Shown: piece after piece, positions 46,449-58,189 of the stretch
Position numbering within the stretch: the first letter of the stretch is position 1
How the letters are laid out: each line of letters starts with the position of its first letter
Source of the DNA: Clavelina lepadiformis
Taxonomy: Eukaryota; Chordata; Ascidiacea; Aplousobranchia; Clavelinidae
Reading direction: 5' to 3'
DNA length: 64,000 nucleotides
NCBI RefSeq assembly: GCF_947623445.1
Contig: NC_135242.1
Coordinates: 23,622,001-23,686,000 of the forward strand
Translations under genes and position numbers: made by a program
The notes under the pieces: model-generated
Seen by the model: the letters and a program-made list of their open reading frames with translations, nothing else
The model's database searches: none
Told to the model about the DNA's origin: nothing

Positions 46449-49400
46449 CTAAAGGTTAATCTTTTCAGAAAGCATCAAGCAAATGAACATGTTGCTTTTA
46501 TAATTTGCGAAACGTTTCGGTGGAATGATTTTACGACCAGTTCGAGACGTCTTTATAACCGCAGGAGGTTTTGTTGCAGGAGGTTTTGTTGGCTCCGGGG
46601 CGGTGACAGTTGGTGGTACCGTTTCTTGTCTCGCCGAGGTGGAGGGCAATGACTGCGGAGCAGGATCTTGTGTCTGCAAAGAAAAATTCTGTTGTTGATG
46701 CGAACGTGTTGGTGGTAAAGGGGTCTCAATATTGATAGTGTAGCTAGGCTTTAGACGGTCGAGGGAAACGCGGTCCGGTTTCCCCTGTCGAGAAATAACA
46801 AAGTACTTTTCGTATCTCTCCAATACTGGAAACGGACCAACATAAGGGCGTTCCAACGCTCTTTTTACATGGTCACAGCGCACATAGACGCGGTCACAAT
46901 GTTTCAAATCCGGATGAACATAGGACTGTATGAATTTCGTATGCGCGGTCGTTGATGTAAACTGAAGGTCGTTGATGAAGTCTCGATACGCACCGAGGTA
47001 GCTGGATGTAGGAACTGCAGAGGCAAGCTTGGAGTCAGAAAAGAAACCACCTGGAAGACGTAAGGTGTGTCCAAAAGTTAACTCAGCTGGTGTACATTTC
47101 AGGTCATGCAGATAGCGATTTCGCAGAGCCAGGACAATAAAACCCAGTTTGTGAAACCAACGCTCTGGTTCGTCTGAACACTTGATGGCGCGCTTGATCT
47201 CCGCATTTGCACGTTCCGTAATTCCATTGGACTGGGGATAGTAAGAAGTTGTCAGATTGTGTTGAATACCTAGGGATCGCATAATTTCCGCCCAGGCAGA
47301 ACTTGTGAAACATGGTCCACGGTCACTTGTGAGGATGACTGGAACGCCGACCAAGGAACACCAGTGATTTACAAAGTAAGCGGCGACGGTTTCTGTGGTG
47401 GCATCCGGGATTGGTATGGCTTGAACGAAACGCGTATAACGGTCAATGCAGGTAAGAATGTATTTTTACCGTGTGAGGTTGGAAGTGGTCCGATCAGGTC
47501 AATTGCAACATCGAAAAATCGATCATCCGGAATCTTGAATGTCCCTGGTGCGGTTTTGGTGTGACGGAAAATTTTTCCTCCTTGACAGTTTGGGCATTGC
47601 TGGACCCAGGTCGCGATCTGTTTACACATTCCTGTCCAGATAAATCGTTCCTTGATGAGCTTGATGGTGGCTTTCTTTCCAGGATGCGATAAGTTATGTA
47701 AGTGCAGAAATACTTGACGCCGAAAGGATGACGGGACCAGGACCCGCTCCGTGTCGGCGGACACGTCACAAAGAATGGTTACATCGTTATTGGGCAGCTT
47801 GCAGTCTTGACGTTTGAGTGCTGTTGTCGCGGCACGTAGTTTTTGAATGGCAGGATCTGTGGTTTGAGCTTCTGCTATTTTCTCATATTCCAAAGGCGGC
47901 GGAAAACTGGAAATAGCGTTAATGTTGGGTGTTGCATTATGAGACCTTGACAAAAGATCCGCCACCACGTTTGTCGTATATTCTGTAATGAACAGCAATT
48001 GTCGGAATTGTCTTGGTGAGTAATGTTCGGAGAGCTTCCCGAGACTCGAAACCAGAGGTAGATGGTCAGTACGTAAGGTGAATTGACGGCCTGTCAAGAA
48101 GTAACGAAAATGTCGAATTGACTTGTAAGCGGCCAACAGTTCTCGGTCGAAGCAACTGTATTTCTGTTGAGTTGCAGTCAGCTGTCTTGAAAAGAATGCT
48201 AACGGGACAAGTTGGTTTCCTTGTTGTTGTTCCAACGTTGCTCCAATACCGGTCAATGAAGCGTCAACTGTTAAATAAGTTGGGGCGTGAAGTTTTGGAA
48301 ACGCCAATGTGCTGGCATTTGCGATAGCTTGTTTGCTGTCGGCGAACGCGCGTTCTGCCTCCGCATTCCATTGTAAAGGGGCGCGTTTGTTTCGATTGCC
48401 TGGAACTAGCTTGTACAACGGCTGTAGCATGGCAATAAACGCCCAAGTAACTTTTCAGCTGTTTGCAGGTTTTCGGCTGAGGGTAATCGAGAATGGCTTG
48501 CACTTTTTCTTGAGTCGGTCGTATACCCTGAGCGCTTATGTGATGTCCTAGGTATTCAAGTCCCTGGCGGTTGAATTCACATTTGCCGAAATTCAACGTT
48601 AAGCCGAATTCATCAAGCCGTTGAAAAAGCATCTTAAGGTGTTCAAGATGTTCTGACAGATTACCACTTCCGATTATGATATCATTGAGGTAGGCAAAGA
48701 TTCCCAGGTGTTGAAGGGGTCGTACCACTTCTCCTATGAGCCTGGAAAACGTCCGTGGTGCGTCGGACAGACCAAACGGAAGTCTTGTATATTCAAATTG
48801 TCCAAGGGGGCAAACGAATGCCGTCTTATGAACGTCTTCAGGAGCCACCGGGACTTGGTGGTATGCTTGCTGGAGATCTAACTTGGAGAAGACCGTCTTA
48901 CCATATAAGACGTCTGCAAAGCTGTGTAGGAACGGAAGCGGGTAACAGCTGTCGGTTGTTTGTTTATTGACCAATTTGTAATCAATGACAAGACGATACT
49001 TGTTGCCTGACGAGCCTTTAGGAACTAGTAACGCTGGGCTCCCGTACGGTGAATCACTGTAGCGGATGATTTCCCGTTCTAGCAAGCTGTCAATTTCTTT
49101 CTTCAAGATTTCCATTGTTTCTGGACTATAACGACGCGGGCGTGAACGCACAGGCGGACCTGTGGTATGAATATGGTGAACGATAGAATGTTTCACCGGT
49201 TTAACAGCAGCTGACAGGGGTTGTAGCAGGTCCGGAAATTGATGTAACAGATGGCCCACCGGATCTATCTGACTGAGAATCGATATTCGAAGAGGGTCAT
49301 ACGCCTCAGGCTCTAGCGTGTATTGTTGTTGGTTGGGAACATCTATGAGCTGCTTCGCTTTAAGGTCCAAGACAAAGTTGTAATTAGTGAGAAAATCCAA

Positions 49401-49540
49401 CCTCAGGATGAAAAAAGGTGTGTCCGCCAGTACAAACTCAAAGGGATAAGAAAAGCGAGGATGCAAAGAAACATTAAGCTGTTTATTGCCATACGTAGTA
49501 ATGAGCGTTTTGTTGGCTGCAAACAGCGGCGCTTTTGATT
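46449..49540 (-). mobile_element. Fossil Gypsy-type LTR retrotransposon (pol region)
   Basis: The minus strand carries, in order, a protease remnant, reverse transcriptase, RNase H and integrase with zinc-binding and core regions, in the domain order of Gypsy/Metaviridae. Gag and the long terminal repeats were not recognised, so the copy is incomplete. The coding is otherwise long and interrupted only about two or three times, which suggests a fairly young fossil. It lies beyond the last exon seen of the REJ gene. Confidence 0.9.
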
Positions 49541-49599
49541 CTCGATTAATTTTGTCAGCTGAACTGGTCGATAAAAGCGAAGTTGAAGCCGCGCTATTA

Positions 49600-49827
49600 A
49601 CTTATGCTGTGATTGCTGTCTTCAACAATGGGATGTCATGCAGTCTGCATATAATCTCGGTTCCAAATCATTAAGCTTTTAGCGTTGATCAAGATCATGC
49701 GTCGATCACATGATCTTGACCAGATCGGACTTGGTGCATGACAATTAAGGATCCACTCAAAACCTAGATCATATGATCTCAGTTTAATCCTTAATCCTTG
49801 ATCAAGTTGATCTGTTGTGGTGCATCC
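49600..49827. repeat. Harbinger-type terminal segment, second copy
   Basis: Nearly identical to 34325-34554, the right end of the Harbinger element: caacaatgggatgtcatgcag, tgatcaagatcatgcgtcgatca and the terminal ggtgcatcccgccc. It is followed by TAA, which fits the usual trinucleotide target. No left end seen. Confidence 0.75.
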
Positions 49828-50385
49828 CGCCCTAAGAATGAAATGAAAAACTATGAAAACATTAAGGATGTGCTGGAAACACTGAAGTACAGTGATGACA
49901 TATGTGCAGACATGAAATATTGAACCTTCTGTTATCAAAGCAAGGTGTTCACACCAAATACCCTTGTTTTCTTTGCTACTGGGATAGCAGAGCCATAGAT
50001 GAGCATTGGATAAAGGATAAGTTTATCACTTGGAGAGAAATATATCATTCATAACCTAGTTTGTTGATACCAAGAAGATCATCCTATATAATTTGTTTTT
50101 TACATAGATACATGAAAGAGCGCTAGCAAGGCCGATGGCAGAGGGCGTTCCAGCAGTTTTGATTAAAAGCACCTCTACATTTCGGTTTCTGCTTTGCGGT
50201 ATTATTTTATAATGAACATATGTAACATCTCAAAGACATGATGTGATAAAAAAAATAATGACAGATTCGGATTAAGCGCCCCAAAATTAGGTAAAAAAGA
50301 CCCAAACATAGTCTGCCGCAAAAATCGTGTTGACCAGTGTAATTTTTCTTTTATAAATGTAGACTCATGTCTGCACACATGGGAC
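49828..50385. other. No recognisable gene
   Basis: Short frames only; nothing identified. Confidence 0.3.
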
Positions 50386-50389
50386 ACTC

Positions 50390-50492
50390 AGAAATTTTGT
50401 CAGAGTTTTCATGACAAAATCGTTAGCTTCACAATTTTCGCGAAGCGGCCTCGGTTATGAATGTTACACGCCGCCCAGTTTAAGGACCACTG
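50390..50492 (+). repeat. Fragment shared with the PHD element, and a hAT end
   Basis: 50390-50455 is the reverse complement of part of 42970-43025, the 5' coding part of the PHD-transposase-like gene. Directly after it, cgcccagtttaaggaccactg (ends 50492) looks like a right-hand hAT terminus without a visible partner. Confidence 0.6.
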
Positions 50493-50644
50493 CTATGAAG
50501 ACAGTAGCATGTAAATGATTTGAACAATAAAGTAAGATTTCACCAAAAACTGCCTTCTCTACAGTGATTAATAACCACAAAACTACGTTTCATTTAGGAT
50601 AGTTACATCACAATAGAACACAAGAATAATTTTCATTTCAGTAT

Positions 50645-50930
50645 TGTTACGTCGCAAAGCGCAAACCACTGCAGAATCATAGAACACCTGCATTGAGTAG
50701 CCTACGAAAACGATGAAAAATGCCAGGAAATAGTAGGCCAGCAAAGGGAAAAGATTTGAAAGAAAGCATCTCAGTGCGAAGTTGCCAAGGAGTTTGGAAT
50801 TTCACAGTCCCAAGTGTCGCGCATTTGCAAGACGAAGCGGAAGCTTTTATCCGCTCATCAAGGCAACAGAAACCGATCGTTAAACCCAATAGCAGACGTT
50901 TATAGAAAAGATTTTATTCATTGATGTATC
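50645..50930 (+). mobile_element. pogo/Tigger-like fragment with CENP-B-type HTH
   Basis: The frame at about 50765-50908 reads ASQCEVAKEFGISQSQVSRI then CKTKRKLLSAHQGNRNRS, a clear CENP-B/Tigger N-terminal helix-turn-helix. An upstream stop shows decay. 50645-50706 matches 40900-40975 in reverse, the leader of the other Tigger-like fragment. Confidence 0.65.
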
Positions 50931-51300
50931 TGATTCTTGTTGCTTAAGTTTGTGTTGAATTAACCTTTCATGAGCATCAACAGCTAAACATTCCATTAGT
51001 AGATATGTTGTTTTTGTCCGACCAGAGGTCATATCTTTTGTTGCTTTGGAATCACTAGCAATATGCTTCAGGGTTGGTACCATGTATGACATGAAATTGA
51101 AATAAACATTGCGTCTTGCAATTAAGGCCACAGTATTCAATGCAGATTTTATGCAGCCCTGACTACTTGTGACATATTGCTCCATCGATGTGCTTCCAAC
51201 CAAGAAGTTGTGCAGCATTTTGACAATGTTGAGCAGTTTTTACATGCCTCATTAGTTCTGATTTCCCAGCAAAAACGTTCTTGTCACAAATTTGACAAAA
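50880..51300 (-). pseudogene. hAT-like transposase N-terminal fragment with zinc finger
   Basis: The minus strand reads FCQICDKNVFAGKSELMRHV then KTAQHCQN, a C2H2-type finger, followed by NFMSYMVPTLKHIASDSKAT and SGRTKTTYLL, similar to finger-bearing hAT relatives in metazoa. Stops separate the parts. The rest is absent. Confidence 0.5.
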
Positions 51301-51969
51301 TGCTTTTGAAATTTGAAAAAAATAAGGTTGAAAAACATTGGGTAGGCCAGTAAAATTACCGGTGACAACTCATGTAGCACGTCTTGTTCCTTTAATAGAA
51401 AGGTTTGCTTGAGGAAGGAGCTTTTCTCTTTGAAAGTAAAATTTTCTTGAAAGGTGAACTGGTCAGCACCTGCGACTTCATGGCTTTCCTCTTCCGGGCG
51501 GTCAGTTTCGTATGAGTGAGTGGAGAGATTTCCATCACATGAACTGCAATCTGAGCACTGGTGGGCCATCACTAAGCAGAATACCCCCAACCCCTTCAGC
51601 TGCAGCCTGATTGCTGGGAGCAGAATCACCACCCCGCTGCATACCCGCAACCCCTTCTCTTTCACCAGCAGTCTGAGAGCTAGTGATAGTGTTATTCCAC
51701 AGCTGAATGCTCGTAACCCCTTCTACTTTAGCCAGAGATCTGGTGGTTGCACCAACAGCTTCCAATTCCGGTGAATCAACAGCATGGATCTCAGTCACCA
51801 TCGACGGGGCAAAGTCTGTTTTGTCAAAAATGTACGGGTTGAAGGGCATTGTACCTGCCGACTTGAATCCATTCACAGCTTTCTGAACTCTAGCCGCTTT
51901 GGAATATGCAGTGTAAAAAAATCCACACACTCTATAACTTTGAACACGTTTACCACAAATGGTCACCAT
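51252..51969 (-). pseudogene. pogo/Tigger-like transposase C-terminal fragment
   Basis: The frame reads AARVQKAVNGFKSAGTMPFN then PYIFDKTDFAPSMVTE, matching the end of the DDE region of Tigger/Jerky-type transposases (A..GF..TGI.PFNP.IF.D.DF.PS). The tail carries degenerate repeats such as GVAGMQRGG and GVGGILLSDG. It may be the other end of the element whose start lies at 50645-50930, but the strands differ. Confidence 0.65.
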
Positions 51970-52139
51970 CCAGTGGTCGATAGCCTGATTCTAATGAGTC
52001 TTCAAAGGCCAAAAGAATGTCCTATCCAGGGGTTGCAACTTGCAAGCGGTGAGATGTGTGAGGAGGAATTGACAACATCATGATTCCATTCTGACAAGCA
52101 AATCGCAGGCAGGGTGAAATGGCTCACATGATTAATAGA

Positions 52140-53758
52140 ACGTTTTTATCAATGGAGGGATCTAGCCAGACGTTGAGGCAAATCCACGAGAACCTGATGG
52201 GACAGTGGACATCAGAATTACGTCAAATACGGCTTTCCTTGATCCGTAGAATGAGTTGCTCGCCTCGACACAGTTTTGTTTGACAAAGAAATTTCCCGCA
52301 TTTCATTGGCCTCTTTTTGCCGTGAACTGTTGCGCTCATTTTGGTTGCAGCTGGTAAAATATGTTCTTCAACAAGGAAGCCTCAAACGATTCTCTTGTGT
52401 ACTTCCCTTTATCTACAAATTCACTTTCAAATGATTGTCTTTGTCTTTCCGATGTTCGCAGAAAACGATGAAAAAACTCGACTGGCTTGTTGCGGATAAG
52501 TATCATACTTGGTGTGAAGATGTCTTTTCAACTTGTCAGGCTTAAAACTTTCGCTTGCCAGCACTGCATTGCAGATCAAACAAAGTGGACGATGTTCATT
52601 GTTTTCCGAAAAAAAGTGAAACCATACTGCAAAAAACTTTTGTTATATTTTCTCTTTTTCATATGAATAGTCGCCTTTTCTCCAATGCACTTGCGCTTTT
52701 TCGATGTGCAAGCTATTTTTGCATCGGCCTCTACCTCAGCTTTCACATGATCTGCAGTAGGCTTATTACTAGGGCAAGTTTTTGTTGCACTAAAAACTTG
52801 AGAAAGTTGCATTTATTTTTAACAAAAGTTGCAGTAAAAAGTTGCATTTATTTTAGACCGCCGAAAATTCATTTTTTGCCGGTACGCAGCAAGAAAATAA
52901 CGCTCAACAATAACTCAAATAACTGAACAATAACTCAAATTTAAACGATAGTGAATTAATCAAGCGATCTATTTACATATAGTGCCAAATATTTCCACAC
53001 ATTGTCTGGGGAGAAATGGCGATCGTTTGCCAACAGTTTGCGTAGCATGCTAAAACTTCGTTCCACAGAGCATGAAGTTGCTTGGCAATTCAACAATTTG
53101 GTATAGAGTTTTGGACTGATGTTTGGTCGGGTCATTTCCACAATTGCTTTTAGATCACTGTTCAGTTCAAATCGATGATCCAAATACAATTTTATTCCAG
53201 ATATATTATATTATATTTACGTTTTGCGCAATACTTGATAAAAGTTGCAATATAAAATTCCTACAAACAGCTTAAAACATCATTCTACGTAAATTGTGAG
53301 TATTTAGGAAGCTGCCGGAAGCTGTAAAAAAAAGTTGCAAAAACTTGCCCTACTTATTACCATTATCGTTCGATTTTTTTAACCACCTATCCATTCGATC
53401 AGTCTTTTCTTAATAATTAGCTACCAGCATGCACTCCTTAAGTTTAAGCTCTGTGTTTTCGGTAATTAGGATCTCGTACGTCCGCAGAGGTAGAGAGATC
53501 TATGACGTCATAAAGCGCAAAAAGAAAAAGTTGTGCATGCTACTGCGACACGTGGTGCGTATGCGGTAACGTTCATCAACTGTCAATAAATGAAGTCCTA
53601 CAATTTACGGTAGTAGCCTACTAAAACTAGAGTAAGGCCTATTTACGTAGAATCTAACTCAGTTTAGGATGATATTTTGCACAATTGCAACAATAGTATA
53701 GGCAGTACTTCATGTAAAATTGGTATACGCTCTGCGACCCCCAGTTTGGGAAGCCCTG
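52140..53758 (-). mobile_element. hAT element with decayed BED-type transposase, invaded
   Basis: The right end, read on the minus strand, is CAGGGCTTCCCAAACTGGGG, a hAT terminus ending at 53758. Minus-strand coding near 52680-52500 gives MKKRKYNKSFLQYGFTFF and CNAVLASESFKPDKLKRHL, the BED finger of a ZBED5/GTF2IRD2-like protein, then FFHRFLRTSERQRQSFESEF. Another hAT (52770-53351) lies upstream within it. The left end was not found. Confidence 0.6.
52770..53351 (-). mobile_element. hAT element, 582 bp, with transposase C-terminus, nested
   Basis: The ends TAGGGCAAGTTTTTG and CAAAAACTTGCCCTA are inverted repeats flanked by an identical 8-bp duplication CTTATTAC (52762-52769 and 53352-53359). 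The minus-strand frame 53189-52956 encodes ATSCSVERSFSMLRKLLAND then VWKYLALYVN, the hAT dimerisation end. It is an internally deleted copy. Confidence 0.92.
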
Positions 53759-53769
53759 ACCTAATTTAT

Positions 53770-54595
53770 AGCTCTAAGTGTAATCATTTAATATCATGAA
53801 GCTCGTTCCTCGTGTTGGTACAGCAGAATGTATATCGATTCATTTTGGGCCGCTGGTGAATTCGACTTCTTCCAGCATTTCCCAAAAGATTTTCTGAGGC
53901 CATACGGCTTAGCAACAACTGAAGCATCTGGTACTGAAGACTTCAGCAACGGCAATGGTAGGAAAGCCCAGAATTACTGTCGAGCAAGAGCATAAAAGGG
54001 AGTATTACAACGTCAATGGAAAAAGTGCAGAATACAACTGTTTTTCAGTTAGGGATCGTCAATGTACCTCATTTAGGCGCTGCAAAGCTTGTTTTTTAAC
54101 AACCTCGACAAAGGAAAACGTTGTTATCGGAGGGAAAGACCAACCTTGACTCTATGAAAAATTAAATATACAATGGCAGCTGTGGTGGATGTAACACAAA
54201 CAGTGAGTTGACGTCAGTGTTTTTTTCAGTACACTTGCCCAGCTTCTATTGGATGAGCTGTTTCACAAGTTTTGGCTGGCTGTAGAAACTGGGAAGGGGG
54301 AAGAAATGAAAGACGAAGTAAATCCAGTGATTCTGGTGGAAGCACTGAACCGTGTCTTCAGAGTCTTTGCCAGAAAATACCACTCGGTTCGACACAGCCT
54401 GATAGACTGCTTAAATCACTGAAGTAATATCTGATAAGTTTACAAATAATCTATGTTTTTTATTATCGATGACTGTAGTTTCGGCAACAAATACACAACT
54501 TACTGAAAAAGTAAGCAATCAAAAAAATGTGTGTTAATCACCACAGTGAGAACATTTCAAAATGAATTAATGAACAATTTCAACATTGCTCCCCT
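53770..54595. other. Unassigned
   Basis: Plus-strand frames 53955-54149 (GKPRITVEQEHKREYYNV) and about 54230-54420 (LLLDELFHKFWLAVETGKGE) could be exons or transposon pieces. No family recognised. Confidence 0.3.
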
Positions 54596-54599
54596 TTAC

Positions 54600-54938
54600 T
54601 TGTTTGTATTATTTCCGCCCATATGAATTTACTTCAGGAGCCTCATTGCTTCCTCCTGTACGGCGAACTTAACCAAAAAAAGCTTCCAAAGGTTCTTTGT
54701 TGATGCGACGAGTACAAACATACGAACCAGGACTAGTTGAGAGCAAGTACTGTACAAGTTCTGACATAGCTTTCGATGCCATTACTAGGCCTGCATATGT
54801 CTGTTTTGACAGAAATTGTTTTTCTTTTTCTAATTCATTTTTACCTTTTGTACTTCCTTTCCAGTTGTCAAGCTCGTTAATAAAAGTGTCAGACAGCCAC
54901 ATCAAGCGGGGATCATGAACATCCTTATAGCGAATCAA
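54600..54938 (-). pseudogene. P element/THAP9-like transposase C-terminal fragment
   Basis: The minus strand reads FLSKQTYAGLVMASKAMSEL, VQYLLS, then YVCTRRINKEPLEAFFG and, after a stop, RRTGGSNEAPEV. This is the conserved end of P-element/THAP9 transposases (F.S.QT...L, Y.L.R.NQDPLE.FFG..R..GG.N..P). It is a relic. Confidence 0.75.
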
Positions 54939-54943
54939 ATCTT

Positions 54944-54990
54944 TGTTGTCTCCTTAGCATGGGGATTAGGTAAGCTTCCGCGAATTATCA
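54944..54990. repeat. Short dispersed repeat shared with 21.6 kb
   Basis: tccttagcatggggattagg then taagcttccgcgaatta matches 21620-21668 with few differences. It adjoins the P-element fragment, so it may be a piece of that element. Confidence 0.6.
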
Positions 54991-55800
54991 AACAAAGAAC
55001 TACAGGATGAATGATTCGCAGCGAACAGTGATTTTCACCATGACGTCTAATACTGCCATGAGAAGCATAATGAAATTTCTGCTTCGCCAAGTAGTTACAA
55101 TAAGGTGGCTGTTTTAACACATTAATGATGTACACTACGATAATTAATTACTATTCACCTGATGAGCTTAATTTTGCTTTTTTGCTTGGTAAGCAGAAAC
55201 ATGCTGCTCTTTTGTTCATTGTGGGGTGACTGAAGAATTTTAAAAGATTGCAGGAACGGAGTTGAATGAACCTTAGTATTACAGTACCACCAGTTCCTAC
55301 GCTATCAAGATCTTGCTGCCAATAAACTAAAGCGTCCGCATATTGATGCAGAAATGCATGTCGAAAAATATGGCACAAGTCTGTATATATGTACGTGTTA
55401 ATTTTTGATAAATTGTTGTTATGGCGTTTAGTTAATGTGTGTTAGAGGTTTTTGAATGCTTTTATGAAAAATGGAAGGATAGTGAATTTGCCTGAAATAC
55501 CGCATTAAGTTCTTTTATCCTATATCACAAACACTCAACTAGGTGACCGACTGACCGGGTTCGTTTACTAGTGAATACAGTTTGCATTGCTTAACATAGC
55601 CCAACAGCTCAATCTGGTAGACCATTAAATTTAAAACAAGCAATTTTCAAAAACAAAGCTTTAAAATAAATCACCGACAATGTTAGAGAACATGACCTCT
55701 ATAAACTATATATCTTACAACAAAGTAGTTGTCTCCTTGTTTGTGTAAATTTTGGAACTATTTTATTACTTTTTGGAATTACAGTCGACTCCGCTTAATT
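54991..55800. other. No recognisable gene
   Basis: A frame at 55151-55378 (-) is unrecognised. A pogo-like terminal word (cagtcgactccgcttaattc) occurs at about 55783 without a partner. Confidence 0.3.
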
Positions 55801-55834
55801 CGGACACTTTGGGTATGGTTAGTATATGGTTAAA

Positions 55835-56630
55835 TTTTTGTTCCCAAAATTGTTTCATGAAACAAATTTTTGTTCCCAAAATGAAAAAAGTGTTTCTGAA
55901 ACAATATTTGTTCAGAAAATTGTTTCAATATTCTCTTCATGAATGGTAATTAAAAACAAATTTTGTTTCAACAAAAAACTGTTTTTGAAAAATTGATACC
56001 GACTTCTAAATTCCCAGGAAATTTGTTTCACAAATGTAACAAATTCTTGTTTCGAAATTTGTTAGGAAATTATAAACATTTGTTACGAAACTTTCGCAGT
56101 CACAAGATGGCGTTAACGAACACTTGTACACTGAATATTAAATTTTTTTACTGGAACTTGAGCAAACTTGGCTAGTGGTATAAATTTTATTCCAGATTTT
56201 TTCTGAAAAAAAAACAGCATGTTTGTTAAATTTGTTTCCTGGAACAAAATTTTGCAGGATGTAACAAATTTAGACACAAATTTTGTTCCGAAAAATGTTT
56301 CAGAAACAAAATTTCTGACAAAAAATTTTCCCAAACTTTCTGGAAACAAATTACCAACTCGAGTATGTAACAAAATTTGACTCAAAAAATAGAACTTCAA
56401 CACATTTGGCTACGGTCATAAATCCTATTTATTCCAATTTTTTCGGAGAAAACAAATCATGTCTCTATAATTAGTTTTCTGAAACAAATTATGCCAATAT
56501 GAAACAAATTCAGACGCAAAATTTGTTCCAAAGAATGTTTCAGAAACAATCTTTGTAACAAAAATTGTTCCAGAAACAAGTTTTATAGCAAAAAATGTTC
56601 CAAATATTTTATGGAACACACTGACATAGA
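55835..56630. repeat. AT-rich degenerate repeat built on GAAACAAATTTTGTTCC
   Basis: The motif ttccagaaacaaattttgtt and its complement recur many times on both strands. The block about 56150-56395 is repeated in diverged form at 56396-56625 (landmarks: aacttgagcaaacttggct / aacttcaacacatttggct, then aatgtttcagaaac). The open frames here are by-products of the repeat. Confidence 0.75.
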
Positions 56631-56639
56631 GATTTCATG

Positions 56640-57305
56640 AAGACCGCTTTCGGTTTCCAGAATAAAGTAGGCCTACATTAAAGGTGAAAAAGAGAAAATC
56701 TGTTCAAACCACTAAAATAATCGTTATTAAAGAGGCACAAATTTACATCCTGTGATGTTTTCGAGTTACGAATCTGTTAAAAAAGCAATGTCGTATTTCA
56801 ATCTATTTAAAAATTAAATGTCATTTCAACTATTTTGGTAAACTTGTACAATGAAGAGTTTCGCTTTGTTCAAATGAAGCATTAAGAGAAATGTCAAAAC
56901 TGCACTCGGATAAACATATTTGCAATAACCTGTAATCATTTCAGCAAACTTAAATCTCCAAATAACTTTTTTATGTACGGTATCAATCCCTGTAAAAATT
57001 AAACTTGCATATATTTCTGTCACTGTCGACAATTTTTGCAATGCAATTCATATTAGCAAACATTCATGTTAAGTTAAAATGTTGTTTTTACACAAGATAA
57101 TACAATGCAATTTACTGAAAACAAATCAAACATAAAAACATAACTTTCTTTAAAATGATCAAAAAGGGTTGTATTAGACTATGGTCAAGGTACAATGTTA
57201 ATGATAAATGCAGGGCTACTTTAAACGATGCCTGCAAGTATTTACCAACATTTTTATGAAATTGCCCGTTTTAAACAAACAACTATAAATTGTCTAGATT
57301 TTATC
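56640..57305. other. No recognisable gene
   Basis: AT-rich sequence without recognisable coding or repeat structure. Confidence 0.35.
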
Positions 57306-57310
57306 TTTAA

Positions 57311-58140
57311 AACAAGTTTGCAGCACGTTACATTACAAACATATAAGTTTCATCGAGATACATTTAATATAAAAAGTTTAAAGCCCGGTTAACTTAACGT
57401 TGATGATGTAAATAAGTCTATTTCTAATCGACGCCTCAGAAGTGCGCTACTTACTGTACATAATTGCTTGTATTAACTAAACGAATTTGAATTTTATAAA
57501 TCTGTTTTTGCAACAAGTTTTTATTGCATTAAATTACCAACATACAAAGTTTCATCGTGATACATTTAATATAAAAAGTTTAAAACTCGGTCAACCAATT
57601 GTTGGTGAGTTAAATATGAGTATTTCCAACGACGCCTCAGAAGTGCGCTATTTTCTGTACATAAATGCTTGTATTAACTAAACGAATTTGAATTTTATAA
57701 ATCGGTCTGTTGCAACAAGTTTATATGACATTAAATTACCAACATACAAAGTTTCATCGTGATACATTTTATATAAAAAGTTAAATGCTCGGTCAACCTA
57801 TTGTTGGTAAGTTAAACATATGATTCTTTGCAATGGCGCCTCAGAAGTGCGCTACTTACTGTACATAATTGCTTGTATTAACTAAACGAATTTGAATTTT
57901 ATAAATCAGTTTGTTACAACAAGTTTGTATTGCATTAAATTACCAACATACAAAGTTTCATCGACATACATTTCATATAAAGACTTTAATGCCTGGTAAA
58001 CCTATTGTTGGTGAGTTAAATATGAGTATTTCCATCGTCGCCTCTGAAGTGCGCCGCATTCTGTACGTAATTGCTTGTATTAAGTAAGCTAATTTGAGAA
58101 TAGGTTAATTAATTTTTGCAACAAATTTATATTTCATTAC
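57311..58140. repeat. Tandem repeat, ~203-bp unit, four copies plus a partial
   Basis: Units start at about 57311, 57512, 57714, 57918 and 58130 (partial). Each has aacaagttt, accaacatacaaagtttcat, a tataaaaagttta block, gcctcagaagtgcgctac and ttgcttgtattaactaaacg. Copies differ by roughly one base in ten. It looks like a small satellite. Confidence 0.9.
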
Positions 58141-58189
58141 ATTATGAATATACTAGATTTCATGTGCATAAGTGTAATTGAAAATATTT

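Noticed and set aside
55783-55815. pogo-like terminal word cagtcgactccgcttaattc
   Set aside because: No partner end within reach; too short to call an element.
56113-56403. Repetitive protein-like frame with FVSETFFGTKFVS words
   Set aside because: It comes from the AT-rich palindromic repeat and not from a gene.
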